64,000 bases of DNA from Belnapia mucosa (GCF_016775475.1 NZ_JAEUXJ010000001.1:806001-870000); one strand, 5' to 3'. Counted from the first letter of the stretch, positions 44,824-54,498 are shown. Program-made: numbers and translations. Notes: generated by a model from the sequence alone, not told the origin.

Positions 44824-46161
44824 CTATTCCGCCGCCCGCGCCGGCGCCGCCTCGGCCTCCATGGCTCGGCGGATGCGCACGGCCTCGCTCGTCTCGTCCA
44901 CCGCCACATCGGCCCAGCCGACCGTGGCCCCGCGTGGCACCGCCCGGGTCAGCCGCACCCCATGGGCGAGGCCGATCGGCAGGGCGCCGAGCGCCAGCGA
45001 CCGCTCCGCGGGGATGCACTTGCCCCAGACCATGGCGCCACCCTCGCCATCCAGCACCTCGCCCGCCGCGAGGTCGCGCTTCGCCGTCGCCGCCACATCG
45101 CCGCGCCAGGCCTCCGGCGCCCCGGTCGGCTCCCGCCGCAGCGCGACCGAGGCGACCGAGACGGCGAGTTCCAGCCCGATCAGGTGATAGGGCCGCCACA
45201 GCGCTGCATAGTGGCCGGAGGCGTCGGTATGCACGCCGTATTCCGAGAAGCAGCGGCGGATATAATCGGTCTCCCCCTCGAAGACGGCATAGACGCCCCA
45301 GCGCAGGTCGCCGACCACCTGGCGTCCGTCCCGCTCCAGCGAGGAGATCACCTCCACCACCCCACCAGCGCCGGCGAAGACGCGCGGCAGGTCCTGGGTG
45401 CCGCAGGGCGGGAAGAGCAGCCCGTCGCGCGGCGGGGCGAGGCCGGTGGCATTGGCGATCGCCGCCATTTCGATCCCCGACTTGGTCCCATCGAGAAATG
45501 AGTTGAACATCTGCGGGTTCATGCCACCCAGGCGTGCCTGGTCCTCGGTCAGCCCGTAATGGCCCCAGACCGTCTCCGGCGTGCTCTCGTGATAGGCGGG
45601 GAGGTATTTGGTGCCCTTGCCAGCGGCGGTCACCGGCAGGCCCATGGCGCGGATGGTATCGACCAGCTCGCAGACCAGGGCCGGCTGGTCCCCATAGGCG
45701 AGCGAGTAGACCACCCCCGCGGCCCGGGCCCGCGCCGCCAGCAGCGGCCCAGCCAGCACATCGGCCTCCACATTGACCATGACGATATGCTTACCGGCCT
45801 CGATCGCCGCCAGCGCATGGCGGATGCCGGCGGCCGGGTTGCCGGTGCATTCGACGATGACCTCGACGCGCGGCTCCGCCATCAGCGCCATCGCATCCTC
45901 GGTCAGATGCGTGCCGCCGGAGGCCAGCGCCGCATCCAGCGAGGCGGCGGCATAGCGCTCCGCCTCCCAGCCGACCCGCGCCAGCGCGTCCCGCGCGCGG
46001 GGGATGGAGAGATCGGCGATGCCGGCCACCTGGAGCCCCGGGCTGCGCGCCGCCATGGCGAGGAACATGGAGCCGAATTTGCCGGCGCCGATCATCCCGA
46101 CGGTGACGGGACGGCCCTCGGCCGCGCGGCGGCGCAGCATGGCGTGCAGGTTCATGGCCAT
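44824..46161 (-). CDS. NAD(P)-dependent oxidoreductase with C-terminal SAF domain
   Basis: The 445-residue protein has an N-terminal Rossmann fold (VTVGMIGAGKFGSMFLAM) followed by the dehydrogenase-like middle with VEVIVECTGNPAAGIRHAL and LAYGDQPALVCELVDTIRAMG. Residues about 365-430 form a SAF domain (KRDLAAGEVLDGEGG), the antifreeze/altronate-dehydratase type module. It resembles homoserine-dehydrogenase-like proteins of sugar-acid catabolism in proteobacteria. The substrate is unknown; the divergent neighbour is a hydroxyacid dehydrogenase. Confidence 0.87.
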   Translation of the reverse strand: MAMNLHAMLRRRAAEGRPVTVGMIGAGKFGSMFLAMAARSPGLQVAGIADLSIPRARDALARVGWEAERYAAASLDAALASGGTHLTEDAMALMAEPRVEVIVECTGNPAAGIRHALAAIEAGKHIVMVNVEADVLAGPLLAARARAAGVVYSLAYGDQPALVCELVDTIRAMGLPVTAAGKGTKYLPAYHESTPETVWGHYGLTEDQARLGGMNPQMFNSFLDGTKSGIEMAAIANATGLAPPRDGLLFPPCGTQDLPRVFAGAGGVVEVISSLERDGRQVVGDLRWGVYAVFEGETDYIRRCFSEYGVHTDASGHYAALWRPYHLIGLELAVSVASVALRREPTGAPEAWRGDVAATAKRDLAAGEVLDGEGGAMVWGKCIPAERSLALGALPIGLAHGVRLTRAVPRGATVGWADVAVDETSEAVRIRRAMEAEAAPARAAE

Positions 46162-46269
46162 TCCTTCCCTCTCTGGCGGGAAAGGCTAGAGCAGCGTTGC
46201 GACCGCGGCCACTGCTTGACGCCACCACGCCACCGCCGGAGCCTCGACCTCATCAGGGAGGGGCAGCGC

Positions 46270-47166
46270 ATGCGCGTCGCGGTGATCGGGCTCGGCAATA
46301 TGGGGATGGGCGCCGCCCTCAACCTGCTGAAGGCGGGCGGGATGGAGGTCGCGGGGGTCGATCCGCGGGAGACGGCGCGGGCCGAATTCGCCGCGGCCGG
46401 CGGCACCCCCGCGGCCAGCGCCTCGGCGCTGCCGGAGGGCACCGAGGGCGTGCTGGTCTTGGTGGTGAACGCTGCCCAGGCCGAGGCGGCGCTGTTCGGG
46501 CCGGAGGGCGCGGCGCCGCGCCTCGCCCCCGGCGCGGTCGTCATCGTCTCCTCCACCATGGCGCCCGAGGATGCGCGGCGCCTGGCCGGAATCGCCGAGG
46601 CGCGGGGCTTCCTCTATGTCGATGCGCCGGTCTCGGGCGGCGCCGTTGGGGCGCGGGCCGGGGCGATGACGGTCATGGCCTCGGGCAGCCCGGAGGCCAT
46701 GGCGAAGGCGGGGCCGATCCTCGCCGCGGTCTCGAAGAAGGTCTGGACGCTGGGCGACGCGCCCGGCCTCGGCAGCACCATGAAGGTGGTCCACCAGCTC
46801 CTCGCCGGGGTGCATATCGCGACGGCGGCCGAGGCGATGGCGCTCGGCATCAAATCCGGTCTCGACCCGCGCACCCTGTTCGAGATCGTCATCGGCGCCG
46901 CCGGCAATTCCTGGATGTTCGAGAACCGGATGCCGCATGTGCTCGAGGCCGATGAGGCGCCGCGCTCGGCGGTGGACATCTTCGTCAAGGATCTCGGCCT
47001 GGTCGGCGACCTGGCACGCTCGGTCGCCTTCCCGGCGCCGCTGGCGGCCCAGGCGTTGCAGCTCTTCGTCTCGGCCAGCGCCCAGGGGCATGGCGGCAAG
47101 GACGATGCCTTCGTCATCCGGGCCTATCAGGCGCTGACCGGGATTGCCCTGCCCGGGGAGGGATGA
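46270..47166 (+). CDS. 3-hydroxyisobutyrate dehydrogenase family protein, similar to L-threonate dehydrogenase
   Basis: The 298-residue protein is a beta-hydroxyacid dehydrogenase: VAVIGLGNMGMGAALNLLKAG (nucleotide site), FLYVDAPVSGGAVGARAGAMTVM (substrate site), and the catalytic Lys in GSTMKVVHQLLAGVHIA. LVLVVNAAQAEAALFG and the general pattern are like L-threonate dehydrogenase LtnD. An ATG at 46270 preceded by AGGGAGGG (about 4-11 bases upstream) is the start. Substrate assignment is tentative. It is divergent from the SAF-domain gene by 108 bases. Confidence 0.87.
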   Translation: MRVAVIGLGNMGMGAALNLLKAGGMEVAGVDPRETARAEFAAAGGTPAASASALPEGTEGVLVLVVNAAQAEAALFGPEGAAPRLAPGAVVIVSSTMAPEDARRLAGIAEARGFLYVDAPVSGGAVGARAGAMTVMASGSPEAMAKAGPILAAVSKKVWTLGDAPGLGSTMKVVHQLLAGVHIATAAEAMALGIKSGLDPRTLFEIVIGAAGNSWMFENRMPHVLEADEAPRSAVDIFVKDLGLVGDLARSVAFPAPLAAQALQLFVSASAQGHGGKDDAFVIRAYQALTGIALPGEG

Positions 47167-47230
47167 GATACAGAACATGGCATGAACATTAACCCTTGAT
47201 TCGGAGTTCGGTCTTTGTTCTCATCGGCCC

Positions 47231-47464
47231 ATGCCGATGATCGCCTCCCTCGACCCGAACCACATCCCGCCGCGCCCGGCGCCGCGTCCGGTGCCCGGCG
47301 GCCTGCGCATCACCATCGCCGGGCTCGGCCCGGTTCAGGAGGCCTGTTTGGCCGGCTTCCTCGCGCTTGCCCTGTCCTGGGGCCTTGCGGAACTGCTCGC
47401 GGCGCCCGGGGAGGCGCCGCAGGCACATTTGTCCGAAAACTACCGGATCGCGCTCCACCCTTGA
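47231..47464 (+). CDS. Small hypothetical protein with one hydrophobic segment
   Basis: A 77-residue frame with codon use like its neighbours (mostly G or C in third position) starts at 47231 without a clear ribosome binding site. The middle (EACLAGFLALALSWGLAELLAA) could be one membrane helix, with a Pro-rich N-terminus. No family is recognised. Position just before the flagellin region may be coincidental. Confidence 0.45.
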   Translation: MPMIASLDPNHIPPRPAPRPVPGGLRITIAGLGPVQEACLAGFLALALSWGLAELLAAPGEAPQAHLSENYRIALHP

Positions 47465-47499
47465 GGCTTCGCTAACCCGGGCGCGGGCAGGCTGGGCGG

Positions 47500-48084
47500 A
47501 TGGATCCCCTCCCGCCCGCCATGACCCCGGCCGAGCAGGCCTTGCTCGCCGCCGCCGCTGCTGACCGCCGCGCGGGCCTCGAATTCGGCTGCGGCGGCAG
47601 CACAGGCCTGCTGCTCAGGGCCGGGCTGCCGCGGCTGCTCTCGGTGGATAGCGACCGCGCCTGGCTGGAACGGCTGGGGCAGGACGCTGCCTGCGCCGAG
47701 GCGCTGACCGCCGGCCGGCTGCGCCTGCTGCATGTGGATATCGGCCCGACCGGCGCCTGGGGTTGGCCGGCCGATGCCTCCCACCTGCCACGCTGGCCGG
47801 CCTATTGGCGCGACCCATGGGATGCGGCGGGGGAGGTCGATCTGGTGCTGGTCGATGGCCGGTTCCGAGTCGCCGCGGCGCTGGCCGGCGCGCCGCGCCT
47901 TGCCCCCGGCGCGGCGCTGCTGGTGCACGACTTCTGGCCCCGCGTCGCCTATCACGCGCCGCTGCTGCGGCACTATGACCTCGCGGGCAGTGCCGGCACG
48001 CTGGCGCTGCTGGCGCCGCGCCGGCCGCTCGATGCCGCGATGCTGGCCGCCGATCTCGCGGCGCATGGCTTCGACCCGGCCTAG
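47500..48084 (+). CDS. Class I SAM-dependent methyltransferase-like protein
   Basis: The 194-residue product has LEFGCGGSTGLLLRAGL, a motif I-like glycine loop, SVDSDRAWLERLG for the acidic motif II, and DLVLVDGRFRVAAAL for motif IV. The fold looks like a small Rossmann methyltransferase often found in flagellin or polysaccharide modification loci. It lies 96 bases before the flagellin gene. Whether it methylates flagellin glycans is inference. Confidence 0.72.
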   Translation: MDPLPPAMTPAEQALLAAAAADRRAGLEFGCGGSTGLLLRAGLPRLLSVDSDRAWLERLGQDAACAEALTAGRLRLLHVDIGPTGAWGWPADASHLPRWPAYWRDPWDAAGEVDLVLVDGRFRVAAALAGAPRLAPGAALLVHDFWPRVAYHAPLLRHYDLAGSAGTLALLAPRRPLDAAMLAADLAAHGFDPA

Positions 48085-48180
48085 GCACCCGCCGGCGCCT
48101 TAACCGGGTTTTCACCTCGCCCCTGGAGAGTGCTCGCATGGTCCGGACGACCCGGGCCTGCGACCAGAGGGAAAACCCGC

Positions 48181-49014
48181 ATGCCGCTGAACTCCGTCAT
48201 CACCAATGCTGGCGCCCAGGTGGCGCTCGCCTCCTTCAACCGCACCGCCGAGGAGCTGACCGCCACCCAGAAGCGCATCTCCACCGGCTATCGCGTCGCC
48301 GATGCCAAGGATGACGGCGCGGCCTATGCCGTCGCCGAGAGGGTGCGCGGTGAAGTGGCAGCCAATACCTCGGCCAATGAACAGCTCGGTGGCGCCAAGG
48401 GGCTGATCGACGTCACCTCGGCCAGCCTGCAGAACGTCTCCAACACCTTGCAAAAACTGCAGACGGTGGCGGTGAAGCTGGCCGACGGCACGATCTCCAC
48501 CGAGCAGCGGACGCAGTACCAGTCCCAGGCGAAGGAGCTGACGAACAACATCCAGTCCTTCATCAACGACGCCAGCTATAACGGCACCAACGTGCTGAAG
48601 GATCCGGCCAACCTTGCCAACCAGGTGGTGCGCAACGGCGGCGGGGAGACCTATACCTTCAGCGGCTACAAGGCGATCACCAACATCTTCAACACCGTGT
48701 CCCAGGCGAATACCTGGACGCGCGGCGACGCCTCCTCGGCGCTGACCAAGACCGGCGCGATCTCGAAGGCGATCACCAACACGCTCAGCCAGCTCAACAA
48801 CTTCGGTAGCTACTCGAACTTCATCGACAGCCAGATCAACTACAACAAGTCAAAGATCGACGCGCAGCAGAGCGGCATTGGCGCCCTGGTCGATGCCGAT
48901 CTGGCGAAGGAATCCGCCAAGCTGCAATCGCTGCAGATCCGCCAGCAGCTCGGCACCCAGGCGCTCTCCATCGCCAACCAGGCGCCGCAGACGCTCCTCA
49001 GCCTCTTCCGCTGA
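48181..49014 (+). CDS. Flagellin
   Basis: The 277-residue flagellin has the conserved N-terminal D0/D1 region (SVITNAGAQVALASFNRTAEEL, QKRISTGYRVADAKDDGAAYAVAERVRG) and the C-terminal helix ending QQLGTQALSIANQAPQTLLSLFR. It lacks a large variable domain, as in many alphaproteobacterial flagellins. Ser/Thr-rich segments in the middle (residues 160-240) would be suitable for O-glycosylation. The ATG at 48181 follows AGAGGG at 7-11 bases. Neighbours are FlaF and modification enzymes. Confidence 0.96.
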   Translation: MPLNSVITNAGAQVALASFNRTAEELTATQKRISTGYRVADAKDDGAAYAVAERVRGEVAANTSANEQLGGAKGLIDVTSASLQNVSNTLQKLQTVAVKLADGTISTEQRTQYQSQAKELTNNIQSFINDASYNGTNVLKDPANLANQVVRNGGGETYTFSGYKAITNIFNTVSQANTWTRGDASSALTKTGAISKAITNTLSQLNNFGSYSNFIDSQINYNKSKIDAQQSGIGALVDADLAKESAKLQSLQIRQQLGTQALSIANQAPQTLLSLFR

Positions 49015-49124
49015 TTCCCTGACCGTGCCGTCCCGCCGCCCGCCCGCGGGCGCGCCGCGGTGAAGCCGGCAGGAGGCCGGCGGGCACCTCGCCCCGCGCA
49101 CCCCTCCAGCAAGGATTGCTGCGC

Positions 49125-49478
49125 ATGCATCCCGAACCCCAATACACCCCTCCGCCCAGCCAGGGTGCCGCCGCCTATCGCCGCCGCCTCTCGCAGAAGC
49201 AGATGGAGGCCGAGGTCTTCGCCCGCGCCAACCGCTCCATCCGTGAAAGCGCCACGGGCGGGCCGCTCGCCCATGCCCGCGCCATCGCCGACAACCGCCG
49301 CCTCTGGGATGCCGTCCAGGCCGCCGTGCTGGATCCCGGCAACGGCCTGCCCACTGAGCTGCGCGCCAGCATCGCCGGTGTGGCGATGGCGGTTGTCCGC
49401 GAATGCGCGGCCGAGCAGCCCGATCTCGGCTTCATCGCCGAGATGAACGACCACTTCGCCGCCGCCCTCTGGCGCTGA
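49125..49478 (+). CDS. flaF: Flagellin assembly regulator FlaF
   Basis: FlaF is an alphaproteobacterial protein needed for flagellin secretion and, with FlbT, for control of flagellin translation. The 117-residue sequence has AAYRRRLSQKQMEAEVFARANRSI and, later, DNRRLWDAVQAAVLDPGNGLP, as expected. The ATG at 49125 has AAGGA 9 bases upstream; TTG at 49116 is the alternative. FlbT is not in the window. Confidence 0.9.
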   Translation: MHPEPQYTPPPSQGAAAYRRRLSQKQMEAEVFARANRSIRESATGGPLAHARAIADNRRLWDAVQAAVLDPGNGLPTELRASIAGVAMAVVRECAAEQPDLGFIAEMNDHFAAALWR

Positions 49479-49488
49479 GGAGATGGCC

Positions 49489-50922
49489 ATGACCCAGCAA
49501 GCCAATTCCGCCCTGGCGGTCCGGCTGCATGCCGGCGCCCGACAGCTCCTCCGCGACCGGCGGCCCGGTGAGGCGCTGCCGATGCTCGACCGCTTGGCCC
49601 GGCTGCCAGGGCTGGAGCGCCCGGCGACGTTGCTGCGCGGCGAGGCGCTGGCCGCGCTCGGCCGCCTGGAGGAGGCCGAGGCCGCCGCCGATCTGGCGCT
49701 GGCCCAGGATCCCGAATGCCCGATGGCCCGGCAGCTCCGCGCCCGTATCCGCCTGGCCGGGGGCCAGGGCGATGGTGCGGTCGAGGATGCGGCGGCAGCG
49801 GTGATGGCCGCGCCCTGGGACCCGGCGGCCAAGGCCCTGCTCGGCACCGCCCTGCTGGAACGCCGCAGCTTCGACGAGGCGATCTGGTTCCTCGGCGAGG
49901 CGATGGCGAGCGATCCCGGCAATCCCGGCATCCGCGCGCGACTCGGCCAAGCCTTCATGCGGGCCGGACGGCACGAGGCTGCGGCCGAATTGCTGGCCGC
50001 TTGCTGTGCCGCCGAGCCGGCCCATCCCGGTCATGCCGCGCTCCGGGCGCAGAACACCCTGCTCACCGGCGATGCGGCGGCGGCGGCGGCGCTGGCGCGG
50101 GAGGCGCTAGCGGCCTGCGGCGCCGATCCCTCGCTGCACAGCGTGCTGGCCCATGCGCTGGTGGCCATGGGCCGCATGACGGAGGCGGCGCCGCATTTCG
50201 CCGCCGCGGCGCGGCTGGCGCCGGGCAATGGCTATCTCGCCCATCTGGCCGCAGCGGCAGAGGGGATGGAGCCGGAGCGTGCCACCGATGCCTACCTCAC
50301 CGCCGTCTTCGACGGCTATGCGCCCCGCTTCGAGCAATCGCTGCTGGCCCTCGGATATCGGGTGCCTGGCCTGATGCGGCGCCTGCTGGAGCGGCACCTG
50401 CCCGACGTCGCCAGCGGCGAGGCGAAGCTCGGCCCGGTGCTCGATCTTGGCTGCGGCACGGGTCTGGTCGGGGTGGCGCTTGCGGACCTTCTGGGTGGGC
50501 CGCTGACCGGCATCGATATCTCGCCCGGCATGCTGGAACAGGCGGCGGTCAAGCATCTCTATGCCGCGCTGCATCATGCCGAGATCAGCGAGGCGCTGCG
50601 CGCGGGCCTGCCGCCCCAGGCGGTGATCATTGCCGCCGATGTCTTCATCTATCTCGGCCGGCTGGAGGAGGTGCTGTGCCTCTGCCGCCAGGCCCTGGCG
50701 CCGGACGGACTGCTGGCCTTCAGCGTCGAGCGCCTGCCGGGGGGAGGTCCCGACTGGCGGCTTGGTCCCGCCGGCCGCTATGCCCATGCGCCGGGCTATC
50801 TCGCCCGCTGCCTCGCCGCGGCTGGCCTCTCCGTCCTCGAGCAGCGGGAGGAGGATCTCCGCTTGGAACAGGATGGGCCGGTGCCGGGGCTGCTGGTGCT
50901 GGCCCGGCCGGCGCCGCACTGA
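49489..50922 (+). CDS. TPR protein with C-terminal methyltransferase domain
   Basis: The 477-residue protein has six to seven TPR-like repeats (residues about 10-250, with LLRGEALAALGRLEEAEAAADLALAQDP as one repeat) and a C-terminal class I methyltransferase domain with VLDLGCGTGLVGVALADLL and LTGIDISPGMLEQA. This architecture occurs in flagellin modification clusters. The ATG at 49489 lies 6 bases after GAGGAG, while the ATG at 49483 would be too close. It abuts the glycosyltransferase gene by one base overlap. Confidence 0.87.
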   Translation: MTQQANSALAVRLHAGARQLLRDRRPGEALPMLDRLARLPGLERPATLLRGEALAALGRLEEAEAAADLALAQDPECPMARQLRARIRLAGGQGDGAVEDAAAAVMAAPWDPAAKALLGTALLERRSFDEAIWFLGEAMASDPGNPGIRARLGQAFMRAGRHEAAAELLAACCAAEPAHPGHAALRAQNTLLTGDAAAAAALAREALAACGADPSLHSVLAHALVAMGRMTEAAPHFAAAARLAPGNGYLAHLAAAAEGMEPERATDAYLTAVFDGYAPRFEQSLLALGYRVPGLMRRLLERHLPDVASGEAKLGPVLDLGCGTGLVGVALADLLGGPLTGIDISPGMLEQAAVKHLYAALHHAEISEALRAGLPPQAVIIAADVFIYLGRLEEVLCLCRQALAPDGLLAFSVERLPGGGPDWRLGPAGRYAHAPGYLARCLAAAGLSVLEQREEDLRLEQDGPVPGLLVLARPAPH

Positions 50923-52676
50923 TGCTGGCCGGCCCCTATCAGGCGGGCATCGAGGCGCTCCGGGACGGCAGCCCGGAGGCCGCGCTGCCGCTGCTCACCG
51001 AAGCGCTGGAGGATCCCGACCGGGGAAGCCTCGCCCGGCTCAATCTCGGCCTGGCGCTTCAAGCGCTCGGCCGCCTTGCCGAGGCGGTGCCGCATCTGGA
51101 GGCGGCGATGGAGGCTTTGCCGGATCTTGCCGAGCCAGCCTTTCGCCTTGGCAGCATCGCCGGGCTGCGGGGTGATGCGGCGGGGGCCGCTCAGCTGCTC
51201 CGGCGTGCCCTGGCTTGTGATCCGGGCCATGTGCCGGCGCTCGCCGCGCTGGCGGCGCTGGAGGAGGAAGCAGGCGACCGGATGGAGGCACGCCGGCTGC
51301 TGGTGGCGGCGCGGCAGCACGACCCGGCCGAGCCGGAGTTGGAACTGGCCCTGGCGCGGCTCGATCTGACTGAAGGGGCGGCCGAGGCGGCACTGGAGGG
51401 GGCGGCGCGAGTGCTCACTCTGCGACCAGCCCATGCTGCGGCGGCGCGTCTCTTCGCCGAGGCAGCGCTGGCGGCGCGCGGGCCGGAGGCAGCGTTGGCC
51501 GAACTCGCGGCACGGGCGGCGGCGGATCCCTTCGCCGCCGGCTGGCCTCTGGCCACGGCCCGGCTGCATGAGCTGGCGCTGCAGCCGGAGGCGGCGCTGG
51601 CGGAACTGCGCGTCGCTGCCATGCTGGCGCCGGAACAGCCGGAGGTGCAGGCCGCGCTCGGCCATGCGCTTGCCGGGGCCGAGCGCACCGCCGAGGCGGA
51701 AGCGGTGCTGCGTGCCGCCATCGCGGGCCGGCCGAGCGACCTCGATCTGAGGAACCGGTTGGCAACGGTGCTCTGGCGAGCCAACCGGCCGGCGGCCATG
51801 GAGGCGGTGCTGGCCGCCGCCATCGCGGATTTCGGTCCGCATCCGACGCTGCTGCAGAACCGCGCCCTGGCGCTCAACGCCCTCGGCGAGCAGGAGGCGG
51901 CGCTGGCCGCGGCCGAGGCGGCGTTGCCGGGGGGAGGGGTCGCAGCCCTGGTCAACCGCATCGCGGTGCTGCCCTACCACCCCGTCGCCGGCACGGCCGC
52001 CGGGCTGCGCGCGGCGGCCAAGGCGATCGAGGCGGCACTGCCGCCGGTCCCGGCCCTGGTCACGCGGCGCCGGCCGGAGGGCGGCAGGCTGCGGGTCGGG
52101 CTGCTCTCGGGCGGACTCGGCCAGCATCCGGTCGGGTGGCTGACCCTGGCGGGGCTGGAGGCGCTGCCGGAGACGGAATTCGAACTCGCTGCCTACTCCC
52201 TCAAGCCGCGTAGCGACCCGCTCGCAGCCCGCTTCCGCGCCCGTTGTGCCCTATGGCGGGAAGTCGGCGCGCTGGAGGATGCGGCGATCGCGGCGCAGAT
52301 CGCAGCGGATGGCGTCGATATCTTGATCGAGATGGGCGGCTATGGCGAGGGCGGCCGGCCCTTCGTCCTGCGGCACCGGCCGGCGCCGGTGCAGGTGAAA
52401 TGGGTGGGCGCACAATTCGGCACGCTCGGCCTGGCCGAATGCAACGGGATGCTGACCGATGACCGGGAGACGCCGCCGGGGCATGAGGTCTTCTACACCG
52501 AGCGGCTGCTGCGCCTGCCGGATGGTTATGTCTGCGCCTTGGCGCCGCCCTATGCCCCGCCGGTCGGGCCGCTGCCGGCGCTCGCGGCCGGGGCGGTCAC
52601 CTTCGGCTGTTTCAACAAGCCAGCGACGATTGTGAAAGCCAGCGGCGATCGTTATGACGTGCCGTATGCCTGCTGA
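50922..52676 (+). pseudogene. TPR-GT41 glycosyltransferase (O-GlcNAc transferase-like), truncated by element insertion
   Basis: The 584-residue reading has TPR repeats (residues 1-370), then the N-terminal catalytic lobe of a GT41 enzyme: GLLSGGLGQHPVGWLTL, VDILIEMGGYGEGGRPFVLR, and RPAPVQVKWVGAQFGTLGL. It breaks off at VTFGCFNKPATIVKAS, where GT41 enzymes continue FGxFNxxxKITP into the UDP-sugar lobe. The last 17 codons are foreign sequence ending at a TGA inside the recombinase gene. The UDP-binding half is lost, so activity is unlikely. Next to flagellin, it was probably the flagellin glycosyltransferase, as with FlmG-type proteins. Confidence 0.85.
52625..52653. other. Probable left attachment junction of the integrative element
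   Basis: The glycosyltransferase homology ends at about 52,630, and the serine recombinase coding sequence starts at 52654 (or 52666). Large serine recombinases commonly sit beside their attL. The exact core dinucleotide cannot be set without the empty site or the right end. Confidence 0.6.
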
Positions 52677-54498
52677 TGCTGTGACATTCGATCCTAGCCG
52701 TCCCTACGCTCAGCCTTACCGCCGAGTCAGCACCGTCACCCAGATCGAGGGTACTGGCCTCGACCGGCAGGAGCGTTCCCGGTCGGATGCCGACATCGCC
52801 CAGCAGGTCGGTCTGCCCCTGCATCCCCATCCCTTGGTGGACCACGGCCTGTCCGGCTACAGTGGCGAGAATGTCTTTCGAGGCGAGATGGGCAAGCTGC
52901 TCAGGCGGATCGCCCTCGATCAAGTGCCGCGCGGCGTGGTCATCATCCTCGACGAATGGACCCGTCTGACCCGTATGAAGAATTCCAGGGCCGAGCGGCT
53001 GTTCAGCGACCTGATCCACGCGGGGATCGGCTTCTTTATCAAGAAGTCGAACCAGCTTATCAATGCCGCCGTCATCGACGGACCGGGCGGGTCGATCATC
53101 CTGGCCTTCGCTCTGATCCAGTTGGGCATCGGTCATGAGGAGTCGGCCACCAAGTCGCGCAACGTCCGGTTCGCCAAACGCGAGAAACAGAAGCTCGCGA
53201 TTGAGACTGGCAGGCCCGCGACGGCCAACACGCCGGGCTGGCTTGTAACGGTCGGCGACAAGCGCGATCCGAAGCGCACCTACGACTTCCTCCCTGGCCC
53301 TTTATACGTGATCGAGCGGGTGTTTCGGGAAATTCACCGGCAGGGCGTCTGGTCAATCGTGAATGGTTTGAACCGCGACTGGCTCACGGGTGACGAGCGG
53401 TGCGCGCCCTGGGGCCTCAGGACTGAGCGGGGGTCCAGCGGATGGTCCGTCGCCACCGTGGCATCGCTGCTGCACGACCGGCGGCTGCTCGGCGAATTGA
53501 CATGGACAGAGGTCGATGGCGAAACCGGCGCCTTGGTGGAGCGGCAGGGCGAGACACATGTCGTCTACCCCGTCGTCCCCGGCATGACTGAGAAGCGCTT
53601 CCAGGCCGCCCAGCAGGCCATCGCAACACGGCGCGGGCAGTTCGGCGGCGGGCGGCGAGCCGGTCATGGCGGGCGGCGGGGCGACGGGTTCCCGAACATG
53701 CTCTCGTCTCTCGTCCATTGTGCCGCCTGTGGCGGTCCGATGGTGTTCCGGCGGTACCGGCCGACCGGCCGGGAGACTGTTTATCAATGGCTCCGGTGCC
53801 GGTCCGCCCATAACGGCACCGGGTGCGTCCAGAAGGCGGCGATCCGCTACTTGGAGATCGAGCGTCAGGTGCTCGACGCCTGCACAGGTGTGCTGTTCGA
53901 GCCCGGCAGTCTCGCCCCCAAATCGAGCCAACCGACCATTGCGGACGAAATTGAGCGGATCACCGCCCGGCTTAAATTCATCTCCAAGCGGTCCTCGGCG
54001 CTGATGGACCGCGACGATGTTACGGAGGAGGACATCGCTTTCAAATTGGCCGAGTGGCGCACGGAGAAGGCCACGCTGAACCGTGATCTCCTCGCTGCCC
54101 AGGAGCGCCAGCGCGCCGAGGCCAACGTTACCGGGGCGGGGGAGCATATCCTGGCGGTGCGGCGCCTTTGCACAATGGCGACCAGCCTTGGCGAGGGGCA
54201 GGAGCGCGCCGAGGCAAGGGCCGACATCAACGGAGCCCTGCGGGCCATCATCGACAGCATCGCCCTGGCGCCGGGCGAGACGATGATCTGGATCGGCGGC
54301 GGTACGAAGGTCACGGTGATCTCGGCCGAGGACGGGACGTTCTCGGGTTACGCAGACCTGTGCGGCAAATGGCTCTGGCAGCACGCTGATGGCCGCCTAA
54401 CACAGCACTCCGCCGACCCGCTGCTCGAACGCTACTCCCTCGCCCTAGGACGGCGGTTCCCTGACCGCCGGGCCACTTTCACCCGCCGCTATACCTGA
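52654..54498 (+). CDS. Large serine recombinase
   Basis: The 614-residue integrase has an N-terminal resolvase domain with the nucleophilic serine in YRRVSTVTQ (Ser26; Ser22 if translation starts at 52666) and the helix FSDLIHAGIGFFIKKSNQL. A recombinase domain (LLHDRRLLGELTW) and a zinc ribbon follow (CAACGGPMVF...WLRCRSAHNGTGC), then a coiled coil rich in Glu/Arg. It starts 1-2 helical turns from the insertion junction, as expected for the integrase of this element. Confidence 0.92.
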   Translation: MTCRMPADAVTFDPSRPYAQPYRRVSTVTQIEGTGLDRQERSRSDADIAQQVGLPLHPHPLVDHGLSGYSGENVFRGEMGKLLRRIALDQVPRGVVIILDEWTRLTRMKNSRAERLFSDLIHAGIGFFIKKSNQLINAAVIDGPGGSIILAFALIQLGIGHEESATKSRNVRFAKREKQKLAIETGRPATANTPGWLVTVGDKRDPKRTYDFLPGPLYVIERVFREIHRQGVWSIVNGLNRDWLTGDERCAPWGLRTERGSSGWSVATVASLLHDRRLLGELTWTEVDGETGALVERQGETHVVYPVVPGMTEKRFQAAQQAIATRRGQFGGGRRAGHGGRRGDGFPNMLSSLVHCAACGGPMVFRRYRPTGRETVYQWLRCRSAHNGTGCVQKAAIRYLEIERQVLDACTGVLFEPGSLAPKSSQPTIADEIERITARLKFISKRSSALMDRDDVTEEDIAFKLAEWRTEKATLNRDLLAAQERQRAEANVTGAGEHILAVRRLCTMATSLGEGQERAEARADINGALRAIIDSIALAPGETMIWIGGGTKVTVISAEDGTFSGYADLCGKWLWQHADGRLTQHSADPLLERYSLALGRRFPDRRATFTRRYT

